Assembly: GCA_002862125.1 (NCBI GenBank)
Contig: PHSP01000003.1
Coordinates: 1,550,001 to 1,614,000, forward strand
DNA from: Methylobacter sp. KS41
GTDB taxonomy: Bacteria > Pseudomonadota > Gammaproteobacteria > Methylococcales > Methylomonadaceae
Reading direction: 5' to 3'
DNA length: 64,000 nt
How positions within the stretch are numbered: position 1 is the stretch's first letter; each line of letters starts with the position of its first letter. The position numbers and the translations under genes are program-made. The notes below the pieces were generated by a model that was not told the origin of the DNA, searched no databases, and worked only from the letters and a program-made list of their open reading frames with translations. Positions 1 to 9,121 of this stretch are shown here, one piece after another.

Positions 1-1
1 G

Positions 2-1165
2 GCGACTTTACAGGCATTTCGTGACATGGGCGTGGAAATTGATGGCCCGGTTAATGGCTGTCTGACTATTCATGGTGTTGGCAAGAATGGTTTAAAAGCG
101 CCTAAAAATGAGCTGTATCTTGGCAACTCGGGTACATCCATGCGTCTGTTGAGCGGATTATTGGCGGGGCAGCCGTTCAATTCAGTGTTGACTGGCGATA
201 AGTCTTTATCCGGAAGGCCGATGAAGCGTGTCACTGAGCCGCTGGCGGCGATGGGCGCCGATATAAAAACCACTGAAAAGGGGACTGCTCCGCTATATAT
301 TACCGGCAAGTCAGGGCAGTTGAAGGGTATAGATTATGTTATGCCAATGGCAAGCGCACAAGTAAAATCCTGTTTGTTGCTGGCGGGCATGTATGCCGAA
401 GGCGAAACCAGCGTCACTGAACCAGCGCCGACACGCGATCATACTGAACGAATGCTGTCCGGATTTTCCTATCCCGTCAAAAAAGAAGGCAGCAAAGTTA
501 CTGTTACGGCTAATGGGCATTTAAGCGCGGCGGATATTGATGTGCCGAGCGATATTTCCTCGGCGGCATTTTTTTTAGTCGGAGCGTCGATTGCCCCCGG
601 TTCTGATTTGTTATTAAAACATGTGGGCATTAATCCTACTCGTACCGGTATTATTGATATTCTCAGATTGATGGGTGCAAACATCGAAGTGCTTGATGCG
701 CGCATTGTCGGCGGCGAGCCGGTTGCTGATCTTCATGTTGTCTACAGTCCTCTAAAAGGAATTGATATTCCCGAGGAATTAGTGCCATTGGCTATTGATG
801 AATTTCCTGTGTTGTTTATTGCGGCAGCCTGTGCAAATGGACAAACCCGGTTAAGCGGCGCGGAAGAGCTTAGAGTTAAGGAGTCTGACCGTATTCAGGT
901 CATGGCGGATGGCTTGCAAATATTGGGCGTGGACGCGCGACCGACTGCGGATGGTATGATTATTCAAGGCGGTTCAATAGGCGGTGGCGTAGTAACATCA
1001 CATGGCGATCATCGCATTGCCATGTCTTTTTCGATTGCTGGATTGCGCGCCGATGCCCAGATCACTGTTCTGGATTGCGCCAATGTGAATACATCCTTTC
1101 CCGAGTTTAAAGATCTGGTTAGGCGTCTGGGTTTGGCTTTGGCTTTGGTCTGCGAGGAATCCTGA
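2..1165 (+). CDS. aroA: 3-phosphoshikimate 1-carboxyvinyltransferase (EPSP synthase), 5' end outside window
   Basis: The enzyme joins phosphoenolpyruvate to shikimate-3-phosphate in the cytosolic chorismate pathway. The frame is open from base 2 and the first Met at 26 follows coding-like residues (ATLQAFRD), so the N-terminal part (roughly the first 50 residues by family length) lies upstream of the window. Visible family motifs are LGNSGTSMRLL, the basic GRPMKR stretch, SAQVKSCLLLAG, the late DEFPVLFIAAA and the LRVKESDRI signature near the C-terminus. Its TGA overlaps the cmk ATG (TGATG at 1163-1167), so the two are probably co-translated. The order aroA-cmk-rpsA-ihfB is a standard gammaproteobacterial arrangement. 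No frameshift is visible. Confidence 0.95.
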   Translation, partial: ATLQAFRDMGVEIDGPVNGCLTIHGVGKNGLKAPKNELYLGNSGTSMRLLSGLLAGQPFNSVLTGDKSLSGRPMKRVTEPLAAMGADIKTTEKGTAPLYITGKSGQLKGIDYVMPMASAQVKSCLLLAGMYAEGETSVTEPAPTRDHTERMLSGFSYPVKKEGSKVTVTANGHLSAADIDVPSDISSAAFFLVGASIAPGSDLLLKHVGINPTRTGIIDILRLMGANIEVLDARIVGGEPVADLHVVYSPLKGIDIPEELVPLAIDEFPVLFIAAACANGQTRLSGAEELRVKESDRIQVMADGLQILGVDARPTADGMIIQGGSIGGGVVTSHGDHRIAMSFSIAGLRADAQITVLDCANVNTSFPEFKDLVRRLGLALALVCEES

Positions 1166-1821
1166 TGCCTATCCCTGTCTTGACTATTGATGGTCCTAGT
1201 GGCGCCGGCAAAGGCACAGTCAGCCGGTTGGTGGCAAAAAAACTGGGCTGGAACTATCTGGACAGCGGTTCAATTTACCGTTCTTTGGCTATTGCCTTGC
1301 AGCAGACGTCCGCCGGCTTGAAAAATGTAACCGAGATTGTTAGGGTTGCGCAAGCCATGGCGTTAGACTTTGAGTGCGGCGATGAGTTGATCGTTAAGCT
1401 CAACGGCGAAGATATAACCGGCCGGTTAGGGCTTGAAAGCACAGGCAGCGCCGCTTCACAAATTGCCGCTCTGCCAGAGGTTCGCCGGGTGTTATTACAG
1501 AAGCAGCAAGATTTCAGGCGGCTTCCGGGATTGGTTGCTGATGGCCGTGATATGGGCACAGTCGTTTTTCCAGATGCTGAAAATAAGGTGTTTTTAACGG
1601 CCAGCGCAGAAAAAAGAGCTGAAAGACGATATAAACAGTTGATGGAAAAAGAAATTGATGTTAATCTTGCAGAATTAATAAAAGAAATAGATGCGCGTGA
1701 CCGCCGCGATATGGAACGAGAAGCCGCTCCATTAGCTATGGCGGCGGGTGCGCTTTATATTGATACTTCCGACATGACTATAAATGCCGTGGTTGAAGAA
1801 GTTCTGAATTTAATCCGTTAA
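1165..1821 (+). CDS. cmk: Cytidylate kinase
   Basis: Phosphorylates CMP and dCMP with ATP in pyrimidine salvage and nucleotide recycling. The 218-residue product has the usual length. The P-loop GPSGAGKGT lies at about residues 10-18, the YLDSGSIYR substrate region follows, the DGRDMGTVVFPDA signature lies mid-protein, and the Arg-rich ERRYKQL and RDRRDMERE stretches belong to the lid. The start codon overlaps the aroA stop. It is followed after about 100 bp by rpsA, a conserved order in this class. Confidence 0.96.
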   Translation: MPIPVLTIDGPSGAGKGTVSRLVAKKLGWNYLDSGSIYRSLAIALQQTSAGLKNVTEIVRVAQAMALDFECGDELIVKLNGEDITGRLGLESTGSAASQIAALPEVRRVLLQKQQDFRRLPGLVADGRDMGTVVFPDAENKVFLTASAEKRAERRYKQLMEKEIDVNLAELIKEIDARDRRDMEREAAPLAMAAGALYIDTSDMTINAVVEEVLNLIR

Positions 1822-1917
1822 GGATTTTTGTCTGGCCGCATTATGTAATTGTGGTTTTTTTTAACTTTGATAAAGAAAAGGTTTGTTCGAGTTTCGACAA
1901 ACTTGGGAAATAATAAA

Positions 1918-3579
1918 ATGAGCGAAAGCTTTGCTGCATTACTCGAAGAAAGTTTAACCAAGACCAAAATGAGTCCTGGTGCCATGTTGATGGGTACAGT
2001 GATTGATATCGAAAATGATATGGTTATCGTCAGTACACATTCAAAATCCGAAGGCGTCATTCCGAAATGGCAGTTTCTAAACAACGATGGTGAAATAGAA
2101 GTTGCGATTGGCGATGAAATTGAAGTTGCCCTGGACTTATTTGAAGACGGTTTAGGCGCTACCCTTCTTTCCCGAGATAAAGCGAAGAAAAACAAAGCTT
2201 GGTCCGAACTTGAAACAGCATTTGAAAAAGAAGCGACTATTATTGGCCGAATTACCGGTAAGGTTCGCGGAGGTTTCACTGTGTCGGTTGGGGCGTTGCG
2301 CGCCTTTTTGCCGGGCTCTCTGGTTGATGTTCGTCCAATCAGGGATACGACTTTCCTTGAAAATCGTGATCTGGAATTTAAAGTTATAAAAATCGACCAA
2401 AAACGTAATAACGTCGTTCTGTCCCGTCGCGCAGTAGTAGAAAAAGAATACAGCGCGGAAAGAGAAGAATTGTTGAAAACACTGGAAGAAGGCGCAGTTG
2501 TTACCGGTGTTGTTAAAAATCTGACTGATTACGGCGCATTCATCGATTTGGGTGGTATTGACGGTCTTTTACATATTACCGATATGGCATGGCGTCGCGT
2601 TCGTCACCCGTCCGAGTGTGTTGAAATAGGTCAGGAAATTAAAGTTAAAGTCCTTAAATACGACAAAGACAAAAATCGTGTTTCTCTGGGCATGAAACAA
2701 ATGGGTGAAGATCCATGGCAAAATATCGCTCGTCGTTACCCGGCTGGAACCCGTGTTTTTGGAAAAGTTAACAATCTGACCGATTATGGTTGCTTTGTTG
2801 AGATTGAAGAAGGCGTCGAAGGTTTAGTTCATGTTTCTGAAATGGATTGGACTAACAAAAACGTTAACCCATCCAAGCTCGTCCAGTTAGGTGAGGAAGT
2901 TGAAGTGATGGTCCTGGAAATCGATGAAGAACGCCGTCGTATTTCTTTAGGCATGAAACAATGCAAAACCAATCCCTGGGATGAATTTGCAGCAACACAT
3001 AACAAAGGCGATAAAATCTCTGGAAAAATCAAATCCATTACTGATTTTGGTATTTTTATCGGCCTTGACGGCGGTATTGACGGTCTGGTTCACATGTCTG
3101 ATATTTCCTGGGCAGATGATGGTGAAGCATCGGTTCGCGAGTTCAAAAAAGGTGATGAACTGGAAACGGTTATACTTGCAGTTGATTCTGAACGTGAGCG
3201 TATTTCATTAGGCATCAAACAGCTTGAACAGGATCCATTCCAAAACTTTTTGGCAACTCACGAAAAGGGAAGTTTGGTAAAAGGGATAATTAAGGAAGTC
3301 GATGCCAAGGGTGCGGTTATCACTTTAGCCGACAATGTTGAGGGTTATTTACGCGCTTCCGAGATCCAGCGTGATCGAGTTGAGGATGCTCGCACTTTAT
3401 TGAAAGAAGGCGATGAACTTGAAGCCAAATTTATTGGTGTAGATAAGAAAAGCAAATCAATCTCCCTGTCAATTAAAGCGAAAGAACAAGACGAAGAAAC
3501 TCATTCAATTAAAGATCATTCTCAGCAATCAGTCGGCACGCCAACATTCGCTGACATTTTTAAGCAAATGGAAAAATAA
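1918..3579 (+). CDS. rpsA: 30S ribosomal protein S1
   Basis: S1 binds mRNA leaders and delivers structured messages to the 30S subunit. The product has 553 residues starting at [13 protein letters not shown], close to the 557 of E. coli. The frame is open upstream to 1849, but the ATG at 1918 gives the family N-terminus. Six repeated S1 (OB-fold) domains are visible; the later ones carry the repeated pattern [19 protein letters not shown]...VSLGMKQ (two segments). The leader 1822-1917 has only a weak Shine-Dalgarno sequence, as is known for rpsA, whose translation is autoregulated by S1. Confidence 0.97.
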   Translation: MSESFAALLEESLTKTKMSPGAMLMGTVIDIENDMVIVSTHSKSEGVIPKWQFLNNDGEIEVAIGDEIEVALDLFEDGLGATLLSRDKAKKNKAWSELETAFEKEATIIGRITGKVRGGFTVSVGALRAFLPGSLVDVRPIRDTTFLENRDLEFKVIKIDQKRNNVVLSRRAVVEKEYSAEREELLKTLEEGAVVTGVVKNLTDYGAFIDLGGIDGLLHITDMAWRRVRHPSECVEIGQEIKVKVLKYDKDKNRVSLGMKQMGEDPWQNIARRYPAGTRVFGKVNNLTDYGCFVEIEEGVEGLVHVSEMDWTNKNVNPSKLVQLGEEVEVMVLEIDEERRRISLGMKQCKTNPWDEFAATHNKGDKISGKIKSITDFGIFIGLDGGIDGLVHMSDISWADDGEASVREFKKGDELETVILAVDSERERISLGIKQLEQDPFQNFLATHEKGSLVKGIIKEVDAKGAVITLADNVEGYLRASEIQRDRVEDARTLLKEGDELEAKFIGVDKKSKSISLSIKAKEQDEETHSIKDHSQQSVGTPTFADIFKQMEK

Positions 3580-3642
3580 AGGCCTTGATGGGGGTGTGTT
3601 AATAAGCATGCCCTCTGATTTTTTATTTTCATAGGATAGAAT

Positions 3643-3948
3643 GTGACAAAATCAGAATTAATTGAAGCACTTGCCAAAAAACAGCCGCATCTGGCACTGA
3701 AAGATATAGAACTAGCGGTAAAATGCATCATTGAAAAAATGAACCAGGCATTATCTTCCGGTGATAGAATTGAGATCAGAGGTTTCGGCAGTTTTTCGTT
3801 GCATAAGCGACCTCCTCGCATCGGGCGAAATCCAAAAACGGGTGAATCCGTGGCTTTGGCCGAAAAGCATGTTCCACATTTTAAACCAGGTAAGGAATTA
3901 CGCGATCGGGTCGATTCCGCAAGTAATAATTGTGAAATAATGGGCTAA
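3643..3948 (+). CDS. ihfB: Integration host factor subunit beta
   Basis: One half of the IHF heterodimer, which bends DNA sharply at sites used in transcription, recombination and replication. The 101 residues match the HU/IHF family length. The GRNPKTGE segment that contains the intercalating proline lies at about residues 61-68, preceded by the [13 protein letters not shown] beta arm. The start is a GTG (3643) preceded by AGGAT; the ATG two bases upstream is out of frame. The gene follows rpsA as in most gammaproteobacteria. The C-terminus (SNNCEIMG) is slightly longer than usual. Confidence 0.95.
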   Translation: MTKSELIEALAKKQPHLALKDIELAVKCIIEKMNQALSSGDRIEIRGFGSFSLHKRPPRIGRNPKTGESVALAEKHVPHFKPGKELRDRVDSASNNCEIMG

Positions 3949-4399
3949 TCACCAATCGACGCAAGGCTAAAGTTGATAGAACAGATCAGGTTCATCACAT
4001 TCTGTAATTCCAGTTATTGCCTTGTATTTTTCATCCTCTGTTTTATCCCCTAGGCACAGCTTTCATTAACGCTATAGCCCGCCTTAGAATTTGCGGGCAT
4101 AACTCCTTAACGGTGTTTTTCATTTTATACCTTTGAAATTTGACTTGGCTTAGCTGAGAAAACATATTTCAATCAGATATATCCACCTCCCAGTAGCAGC
4201 TATTCTATTGCTAGCTTTTGAATTCTTCATTGATTAACATCAAGATAGAACTATTTTCCGGCAACATTTTTTAAATACGACTTGTTTTGTTTGGATTGGT
4301 TATATGATATATTCCTATTTAATGAGAATTATTATTAATTGATTGGTTAATTTTAGGTCTCGCAGGCTTCCAATACACTTTAAAAGCAAGGCTGAATTG
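3949..4399 (+). other. Intergenic region between ihfB and feoA
   Basis: About 450 bp that becomes AT-rich toward feoA. I see no ORF worth calling. It holds the Fur-box-like site listed separately and probably the feo promoter. A frame from 4343 reaches feoA without a stop, but it begins with TTG and encodes residues not typical of FeoA. Confidence 0.6.
4318..4336 (+). promoter_or_regulatory. Fur-box-like operator upstream of feoABC
   Basis: The 19 bases ttTAATGAGAATTATTATT match 14 of 19 positions of the classical Fur consensus GATAATGATAATCATTATC. The site lies 64 bp before the feoA start, where iron-dependent Fur repression of ferrous iron uptake would be expected. The match was counted by eye; binding is inferred. 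Confidence 0.6.
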
Positions 4400-4633
4400 A
4401 TGTCGATGAGCTTAAAAAATCTGATAGTAGGTGACAGGGGAAAGATAGTCGGCTTTGAACAGGCAGGAAAGGCTTATCGAAAACGATTACTTGCGATGGG
4501 GTTAACCCCTGGTACGCAATTTAGTGTTACCCGGTTTGCTCCTATGGGCGATCCGGTTGAAATTAAATTGCGTGGCTTTTCGTTAACCCTGCGTAAACAA
4601 GAAGCGGCTATATTATTGATAGAGAAGCTGTGA
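4400..4633 (+). CDS. feoA: Ferrous iron transport protein A
   Basis: A small cytosolic SH3-like protein needed for FeoB-dependent Fe(II) uptake. With the ATG at 4400 (AAGG about 10 bases upstream) the product has 77 residues, normal for FeoA. The pattern RLLAMGLTPGTQFSVTRFAP followed by GDPVEIKLRGFSLTLR is the family core. A second ATG at 4406 is also possible. The stop overlaps the feoB ATG (TGATG), which indicates coupled translation. Confidence 0.93.
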   Translation: MSMSLKNLIVGDRGKIVGFEQAGKAYRKRLLAMGLTPGTQFSVTRFAPMGDPVEIKLRGFSLTLRKQEAAILLIEKL

Positions 4634-6972
4634 TGAAAACTGATTTTACGGTTGGTGTTGTTGGTAATCCTAATTGCGGGAAAACAACTCTTTTTAATGT
4701 CCTTACCGGCTCCAGGCAGCATGTGGGTAATTGGCCGGGCGTAACCGTTGAAAAAAAGACCGGTGATTATTCTTATGCGAATAAACTTATTGAATTGGTT
4801 GATTTACCAGGCACTTATTCATTAGAGGCGGCGGATGATCAGGTTTCTTTGGATGAGAAAGTTGCCCGGGATTATGTTGCATCCAGGGAAGCCGACTTAA
4901 TTATCAATATTGTTGATGCTTCTAATATAGAACGAAATCTTTATTTAACGTCGCAACTTATTGAAATGCGCGTGCCAATGATATTAGTGCTCAATATGAT
5001 GGATGCGGTTAAACAACGCGGTATTAAAATAGATTGCGATTTTTTAGCTGCGCAACTGGGTTGCCCGGTTATTCCAATTACGGCATCTACCAGGTTAGGC
5101 ATTAGCTCATTAAAAGCGCAAATCAACAGTGCAGCCGTTACTAAGCCAGTTCCATCAGTAAATATCAAATATGCAGCAGCTTTAGAACAAGCCATCGATG
5201 ACATTTCAACCAAGTTGGTTGAAACAGCAAATGAGCGCCAGTGCGATTTACGCTGGCTGGCTGTCAGGTTATTAGAAGACGATACGCTGGCCAAACAATT
5301 TGCTGGCAGAGCCGTGATACCGGCAGTTGCCGAGTTGCAGCGCAGGGTAGAAATTGAAACAGAAGATGAAATAGATATTCTTGCAGCGGATGCCCGCTAT
5401 GGGTTCGTCAATGAACTGATTCAGGGCGCTGTTTGCAGACTCAATGAAGTGAGCAGGCACACTACTGAAAAAATCGACCGCATCGTTTTAAATAGGATTT
5501 TGGGAATTCCAGTATTTTTGCTGGTTATGTATGCAATGTTTATGTTTACCATAAACATTGGCAGTGCTTTTGTGGATTTTTTTGATCAATCGGTAGGAGC
5601 GTTATTGGTCGATGGTTTGAGCTTGGTGCTTTCAGATATGTATTTTCCGGAATGGTTGATTGTCCTGATTACCAAGGGCGCCGGAGGCGGCATTCAGGTT
5701 GTGGCTACCTTTATTCCCATTATTGGCTTTTTATTCATGTTTTTATCGGCCCTGGAAGATTCCGGTTACATGGCCAGAGCGGCCTTTGTCATGGATAGAT
5801 TCATGCGCATGATCGGTTTACCGGGAAAATCCTTTGTGCCGATGATAGTCGGTTTTGGTTGTAACGTGCCGGCCATCATGGCAACCCGAACGCTTGAAAA
5901 TCAACGAGACAGGATTCTTACCAACCTTATGAATCCCTTTATGTCTTGCGGCGCAAGATTACCTGTTTATGCTTTGTTTGCGGCCGCCTTTTTTCCGGTT
6001 GGCGGCCAGAATCTGGTTTTTGGCTTATATTTATTGGGCATTGCGGTCGCTGTATTAACGGGTTTGATAATGCGTCATACCTTATTTAAAGGCGAGTCAG
6101 CGCCCTTTATTATGGAATTACCCGCTTACCATTTGCCGACTTTACACGGGGTTTTTATCAGAACCTGGGATAGGCTCAAATCCTTTTTGTTCAATGCGGG
6201 CAAGGTGATTGTACCGATGGTGATAGTATTAAACTTTCTTAATGCATTGGGTACAGATGGCAGTTTTGGACAGGAAAATAGCAATAAATCCGTATTAAGT
6301 GAAATCGGACGAGGGTTAACTCCCGCGTTTAAACCCATGGGCATTGAAAAAGATAACTGGCCTGCAACAGTTGGTATTTTCACGGGTGTTTTAGCTAAAG
6401 AGGCTGTTGTCGGAACTCTCGACGCCTTATATGGCCAGCTTACAACGCAATCAGCACCGCCGGATGAAAAAGCGTCGTTTAATCTTAAAGATGCATTACT
6501 GGCCGCTTGTTCGACCGTGCCTGAGAACTTAAGCGCTATTGCAGATAATCTTTTGGACCCGCTCGGGCTTAATATTGGTCCGGTTGATGATTTAGCCTCG
6601 GCAGCCAGCGAGCAGGAGGTTAAAACGGATACTTTTTCAGCTATGCAGCATAGTTTTGATGGTAAAGCGGGAGCTTTTGCTTATTTGTTGTTTATTTTAT
6701 TGTACGCGCCCTGTGTCGCAGCAACAGCGGCTATTTATAGAGAAACTAATGTCGGCTGGACCTTCTTTGTGGTGCTCTGGACAACCGGCATTGCCTATAT
6801 GACAGCTACCATTTCTTATCAAGCAATAACTTATAGCCAACATCCTGAATATTCCCTGGTTTGGATTAGCGGATTAATCAGCGCTTTTTTATTGGTTTTA
6901 GCGGGGTTATGGCTAACAGGAAAAAACACGTTTGCAAAACACAGCCAGGGATCGATAAATGATTTTATCTGA
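4633..6972 (+). CDS. feoB: Ferrous iron transporter FeoB, GTPase-permease
   Basis: Inner-membrane Fe(II) importer. The product has about 779 residues. An N-terminal G domain shows G1 GNPNCGKTT (residues 11-19), G3 DLPGTYSL and G4 NMMD (about 122-125). A cytosolic helical spacer follows, and from about residue 285 come the hydrophobic membrane segments, including the two gate repeats with Cys (VPMIVGFGCNVPAIMATRT and FMSCGARLPVYALF). The ATG at 4633 overlaps the feoA stop. The 3' end overlaps feoC by 14 bp. A Fur-like site lies upstream of the operon. Confidence 0.97.
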   Translation: MKTDFTVGVVGNPNCGKTTLFNVLTGSRQHVGNWPGVTVEKKTGDYSYANKLIELVDLPGTYSLEAADDQVSLDEKVARDYVASREADLIINIVDASNIERNLYLTSQLIEMRVPMILVLNMMDAVKQRGIKIDCDFLAAQLGCPVIPITASTRLGISSLKAQINSAAVTKPVPSVNIKYAAALEQAIDDISTKLVETANERQCDLRWLAVRLLEDDTLAKQFAGRAVIPAVAELQRRVEIETEDEIDILAADARYGFVNELIQGAVCRLNEVSRHTTEKIDRIVLNRILGIPVFLLVMYAMFMFTINIGSAFVDFFDQSVGALLVDGLSLVLSDMYFPEWLIVLITKGAGGGIQVVATFIPIIGFLFMFLSALEDSGYMARAAFVMDRFMRMIGLPGKSFVPMIVGFGCNVPAIMATRTLENQRDRILTNLMNPFMSCGARLPVYALFAAAFFPVGGQNLVFGLYLLGIAVAVLTGLIMRHTLFKGESAPFIMELPAYHLPTLHGVFIRTWDRLKSFLFNAGKVIVPMVIVLNFLNALGTDGSFGQENSNKSVLSEIGRGLTPAFKPMGIEKDNWPATVGIFTGVLAKEAVVGTLDALYGQLTTQSAPPDEKASFNLKDALLAACSTVPENLSAIADNLLDPLGLNIGPVDDLASAASEQEVKTDTFSAMQHSFDGKAGAFAYLLFILLYAPCVAATAAIYRETNVGWTFFVVLWTTGIAYMTATISYQAITYSQHPEYSLVWISGLISAFLLVLAGLWLTGKNTFAKHSQGSINDFI

Positions 6973-7183
6973 TTTGCGAAGTTATTTAAAACAACAGCAT
7001 CGAGTTGCGTTAGCTGATTTGGTTAATCATTTTAATATGGATGCCGATGCCTTGCGCGGTATGCTGGGCAAATGGATAAGCAAAGGCAATGTTCGCAAAT
7101 TACCGCTGGAAACTTCCTGCGGGACAAGTTGCTGCAAATGTGATCCTGCTTTGACTGAGCTCTATGAATGGATAGAAAGATAA
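6959..7183 (+). CDS. feoC: FeoC-like winged-helix protein with Cys cluster
   Basis: The third feo gene; FeoC proteins are small winged-helix proteins, often with an Fe-S-binding Cys motif, and are thought to modulate FeoB. The 74-residue product has an HTH-like N-terminus (MILSDLRSYLKQQHRVALADL) and the cluster CGTSCCKCDP at about residues 54-63. The ATG lies inside the end of feoB, 14 bp before the feoB stop codon ends, so it is translationally coupled. The position and the cysteines make the call safe although the sequence is short. Confidence 0.9.
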   Translation: MILSDLRSYLKQQHRVALADLVNHFNMDADALRGMLGKWISKGNVRKLPLETSCGTSCCKCDPALTELYEWIER

Positions 7184-7360
7184 AAAACCTGGATTTATAA
7201 AAACGGATATCGCCCGCCCAGCTTTTTATCAATTGAAATTAATCGCGCTGAATAAATTTTAATAGCCATTCGACCTATTACTGACTTTTTACTCTAAAAA
7301 ACAAATAAATAACAAAACGTAAGCATATCAAGCCCGGCTTTATGGTAAAATTGCAACATT

Positions 7361-7437
7361 GCCCCGATAGCTCAGCAGGATAGAGCGGTCCCCTCCTAAG
7401 GGACAGGCCGGTGGTTCAAATCCGCCTCGGGGCACCA
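7361..7437 (+). tRNA. tRNA-Arg (anticodon CCT)
   Basis: A complete cloverleaf can be folded: acceptor GCCCCGA pairs with TCGGGGC, the D arm is GCTC...GAGC, the anticodon stem-loop is GTCCC-CTCCTAA-GGGAC with anticodon CCT, and the T arm is CCGGTGGTTCAAATCCGCC-like with GGTTCAAATCC. CCA is encoded (7435-7437). It reads rare AGG codons. The Zorya island starts about 520 bp downstream, and tRNA genes are common island entry sites. Confidence 0.97.
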
Positions 7438-7960
7438 AACAGGCGTTTAAACAAATTCAACGAAGTACAAAAACCCACAAGTTATCTGGCTTAGCGGGTT
7501 TTTTCATTGTCCAACGAAATGCAATAGGGTTTGTGTAGGTAGCATGAGCTTGAAAAGTAGATTGGCAATACTTAAATTGACCTTGCCTAAAACATCACAT
7601 CACAAGATTTTGATCGTTGGGTACTGCGTATCAAGAATGATCAGAATTAATGTTTAAATTCAAAAGAACACGCATTTTGCAGTGGTAATGTTTAATTGGT
7701 GGCATATTCCCCAAGATCAATTAACCTTGAACAATTTCGCGTTTTTCCTGGCTTCCAATATAATCTGTCATGATGATTCCATCGAAGATAATCAGTGCCT
7801 TTAAGGTTGGATTGGTTTTTAAAGTAAGAGGATAATTTACAAACAATTTAGCTTTGTGTCGTCTTTTGAGTGCCAGTCTTTATTTTAACCACAAGTTATT
7901 GATACGGGTGGATTAAAGAGACGCTTAGGACAAACCGTTTTCTTGGATAGATAATACCCC
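7438..7960 (+). other. Intergenic region between tRNA-Arg and Zorya
   Basis: About 520 bp with no convincing ORF on either strand. It contains the possible tRNA terminator and presumably the zor promoter. I looked for an integrase remnant and for a repeat of the tRNA 3' end elsewhere in the window and did not find either. A weak Shine-Dalgarno-like sequence (TTGGATAG) precedes the zorA ATG. Confidence 0.5.
7469..7504 (+). terminator. Possible weak terminator after tRNA-Arg
   Basis: AAAAACCC (7469-7476) can pair with GGGTTTTT (7496-7503) around a 19-base loop and is followed by T residues. The stem is AT-rich with a long loop, so termination is only possible. Confidence 0.35.
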
Positions 7961-9121
7961 ATGACTGATCTCATCTTCAATTTTCTTCCTGGCTTTTTTA
8001 GCGACTTACTTGGAATACCCATCAGCAATAACCCGCGAGTCGTTATCAATCTGGTTGCCGTCTTGCTGCTTTTATTTTTGGGTTGGTATGTCGTGCAAGC
8101 CGTTCGGGCGCTATTTCGCCTTGGACTTGCCGTGCGGGATTTAGAAAAAGTCCGCCAGCAAAAGACTAATGACGAGATCGTCACCAAGGATGATCTTCAG
8201 CAGGTGTTCAGGACTGCTTTTTTCGCTAGCGTTTGGAATAGTTTCCGCGACACACTGCATGAGCAATACGACTATCAAGACGGACAAAAGCGGTTGGTGC
8301 GTATTCGCTCCACGGTGCCCGCCGAAACTGTATTCAGCCCGCAATCGCTGGTGGATGCCCGGTTGAATGTCGAGTTTTTCAAGCATCTACCGGGCATCTT
8401 AACTGGCATTGGTATCATCGGCACTTTCTATGGGCTGATTAACGGCATTCAACATTTCGATCCTTCGTTACTGGCTAAAGCGAAAACCGATCCCGCGCAA
8501 ATGGACAAACTGTTCGTCGGGCTGAAAGTCCTGTTTGATGAAGTCCAAGGCGCGTTCATCGCCTCGTTCTTTGCGATTGGTACGGCGATGGTGATAACTG
8601 TGCTGGAGAAATTTCTACTCAATGTCTGCTACCGCAAGCTGGAGCAACTTTGCCGGATACTGGACGAGCTTTATGAGAGCGGAGTGGGCGAGGACTATCT
8701 CGCCTCATTGGTTAAATCTTCTGCGGAAAGTGCGACGCAAACGGCGCAACTAAAACAGAGCCTGGTGACGGAACTGTCCGAATTGCTACGGGACTTGAAC
8801 GCGCAGCAGATCAAGCAATCGGAAGTGCTTGGGAGCTTACTTTCGGCGAAAATTCAAGAGCATATAGACGCCAGCGAACATCATGGCGAACGGTTTCGCA
8901 CAGAACTGAAGGATGGGTTGGCTGATATTGGCAAGACCGTCGCCGGAGTCGCTGGTGGACAAGGTGAGACGGTGACGGGAATGTTAGAACACTTGATCCA
9001 CACCTTCTCGGCCAATATCCAGAGTACCTTCGGCGACCAGATGCAAGGTCAGGCTGAAATGATGAATACGGCTGTCACCTCAATGGCGGAGATGCAAACC
9101 GGCTTCAACCCATCTTCGTGA
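7961..9121 (+). CDS. zorA: ZorA, N-terminal fragment (MotA/TolQ/ExbB-like motor subunit), interrupted by IS
   Basis: ZorA is the membrane stator-like subunit of Zorya; with ZorB it forms a proton-driven motor carrying a long cytoplasmic tail. This fragment has 386 residues, of which 382 are native. It shows a first membrane helix (about residues 25-45), then HLPGILTGIGIIGTFYGLI and GAFIASFFAIGTAMVITVLE, which match the MotA/TolQ/ExbB channel helices. After about residue 250 the sequence is helical and polar, the start of the tail. An IS1634-family element begins at 9109 and adds four foreign residues before a TGA at 9119. Removing 9109-11217 plus one TCAA copy rejoins the gene in frame with the downstream fragment. 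G+C looks higher than in the feo genes. Confidence 0.92.
   Translation: MTDLIFNFLPGFFSDLLGIPISNNPRVVINLVAVLLLLFLGWYVVQAVRALFRLGLAVRDLEKVRQQKTNDEIVTKDDLQQVFRTAFFASVWNSFRDTLHEQYDYQDGQKRLVRIRSTVPAETVFSPQSLVDARLNVEFFKHLPGILTGIGIIGTFYGLINGIQHFDPSLLAKAKTDPAQMDKLFVGLKVLFDEVQGAFIASFFAIGTAMVITVLEKFLLNVCYRKLEQLCRILDELYESGVGEDYLASLVKSSAESATQTAQLKQSLVTELSELLRDLNAQQIKQSEVLGSLLSAKIQEHIDASEHHGERFRTELKDGLADIGKTVAGVAGGQGETVTGMLEHLIHTFSANIQSTFGDQMQGQAEMMNTAVTSMAEMQTGFNPSS
9105..9108. repeat. Target site duplication, left copy (TCAA)
   Basis: TCAA directly precedes the left end of the IS element and is repeated directly after its right end at 11218-11221. Removing one copy restores the zorA frame (GGC TTC AAG ACG CTG), which supports these as the true insertion scars. 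Confidence 0.85.

Noticed and set aside
1849-1917. Longer N-terminus for ribosomal protein S1
   Set aside because: The family starts at [12 protein letters not shown]; the upstream residues do not match and the leader is expected to be regulatory.
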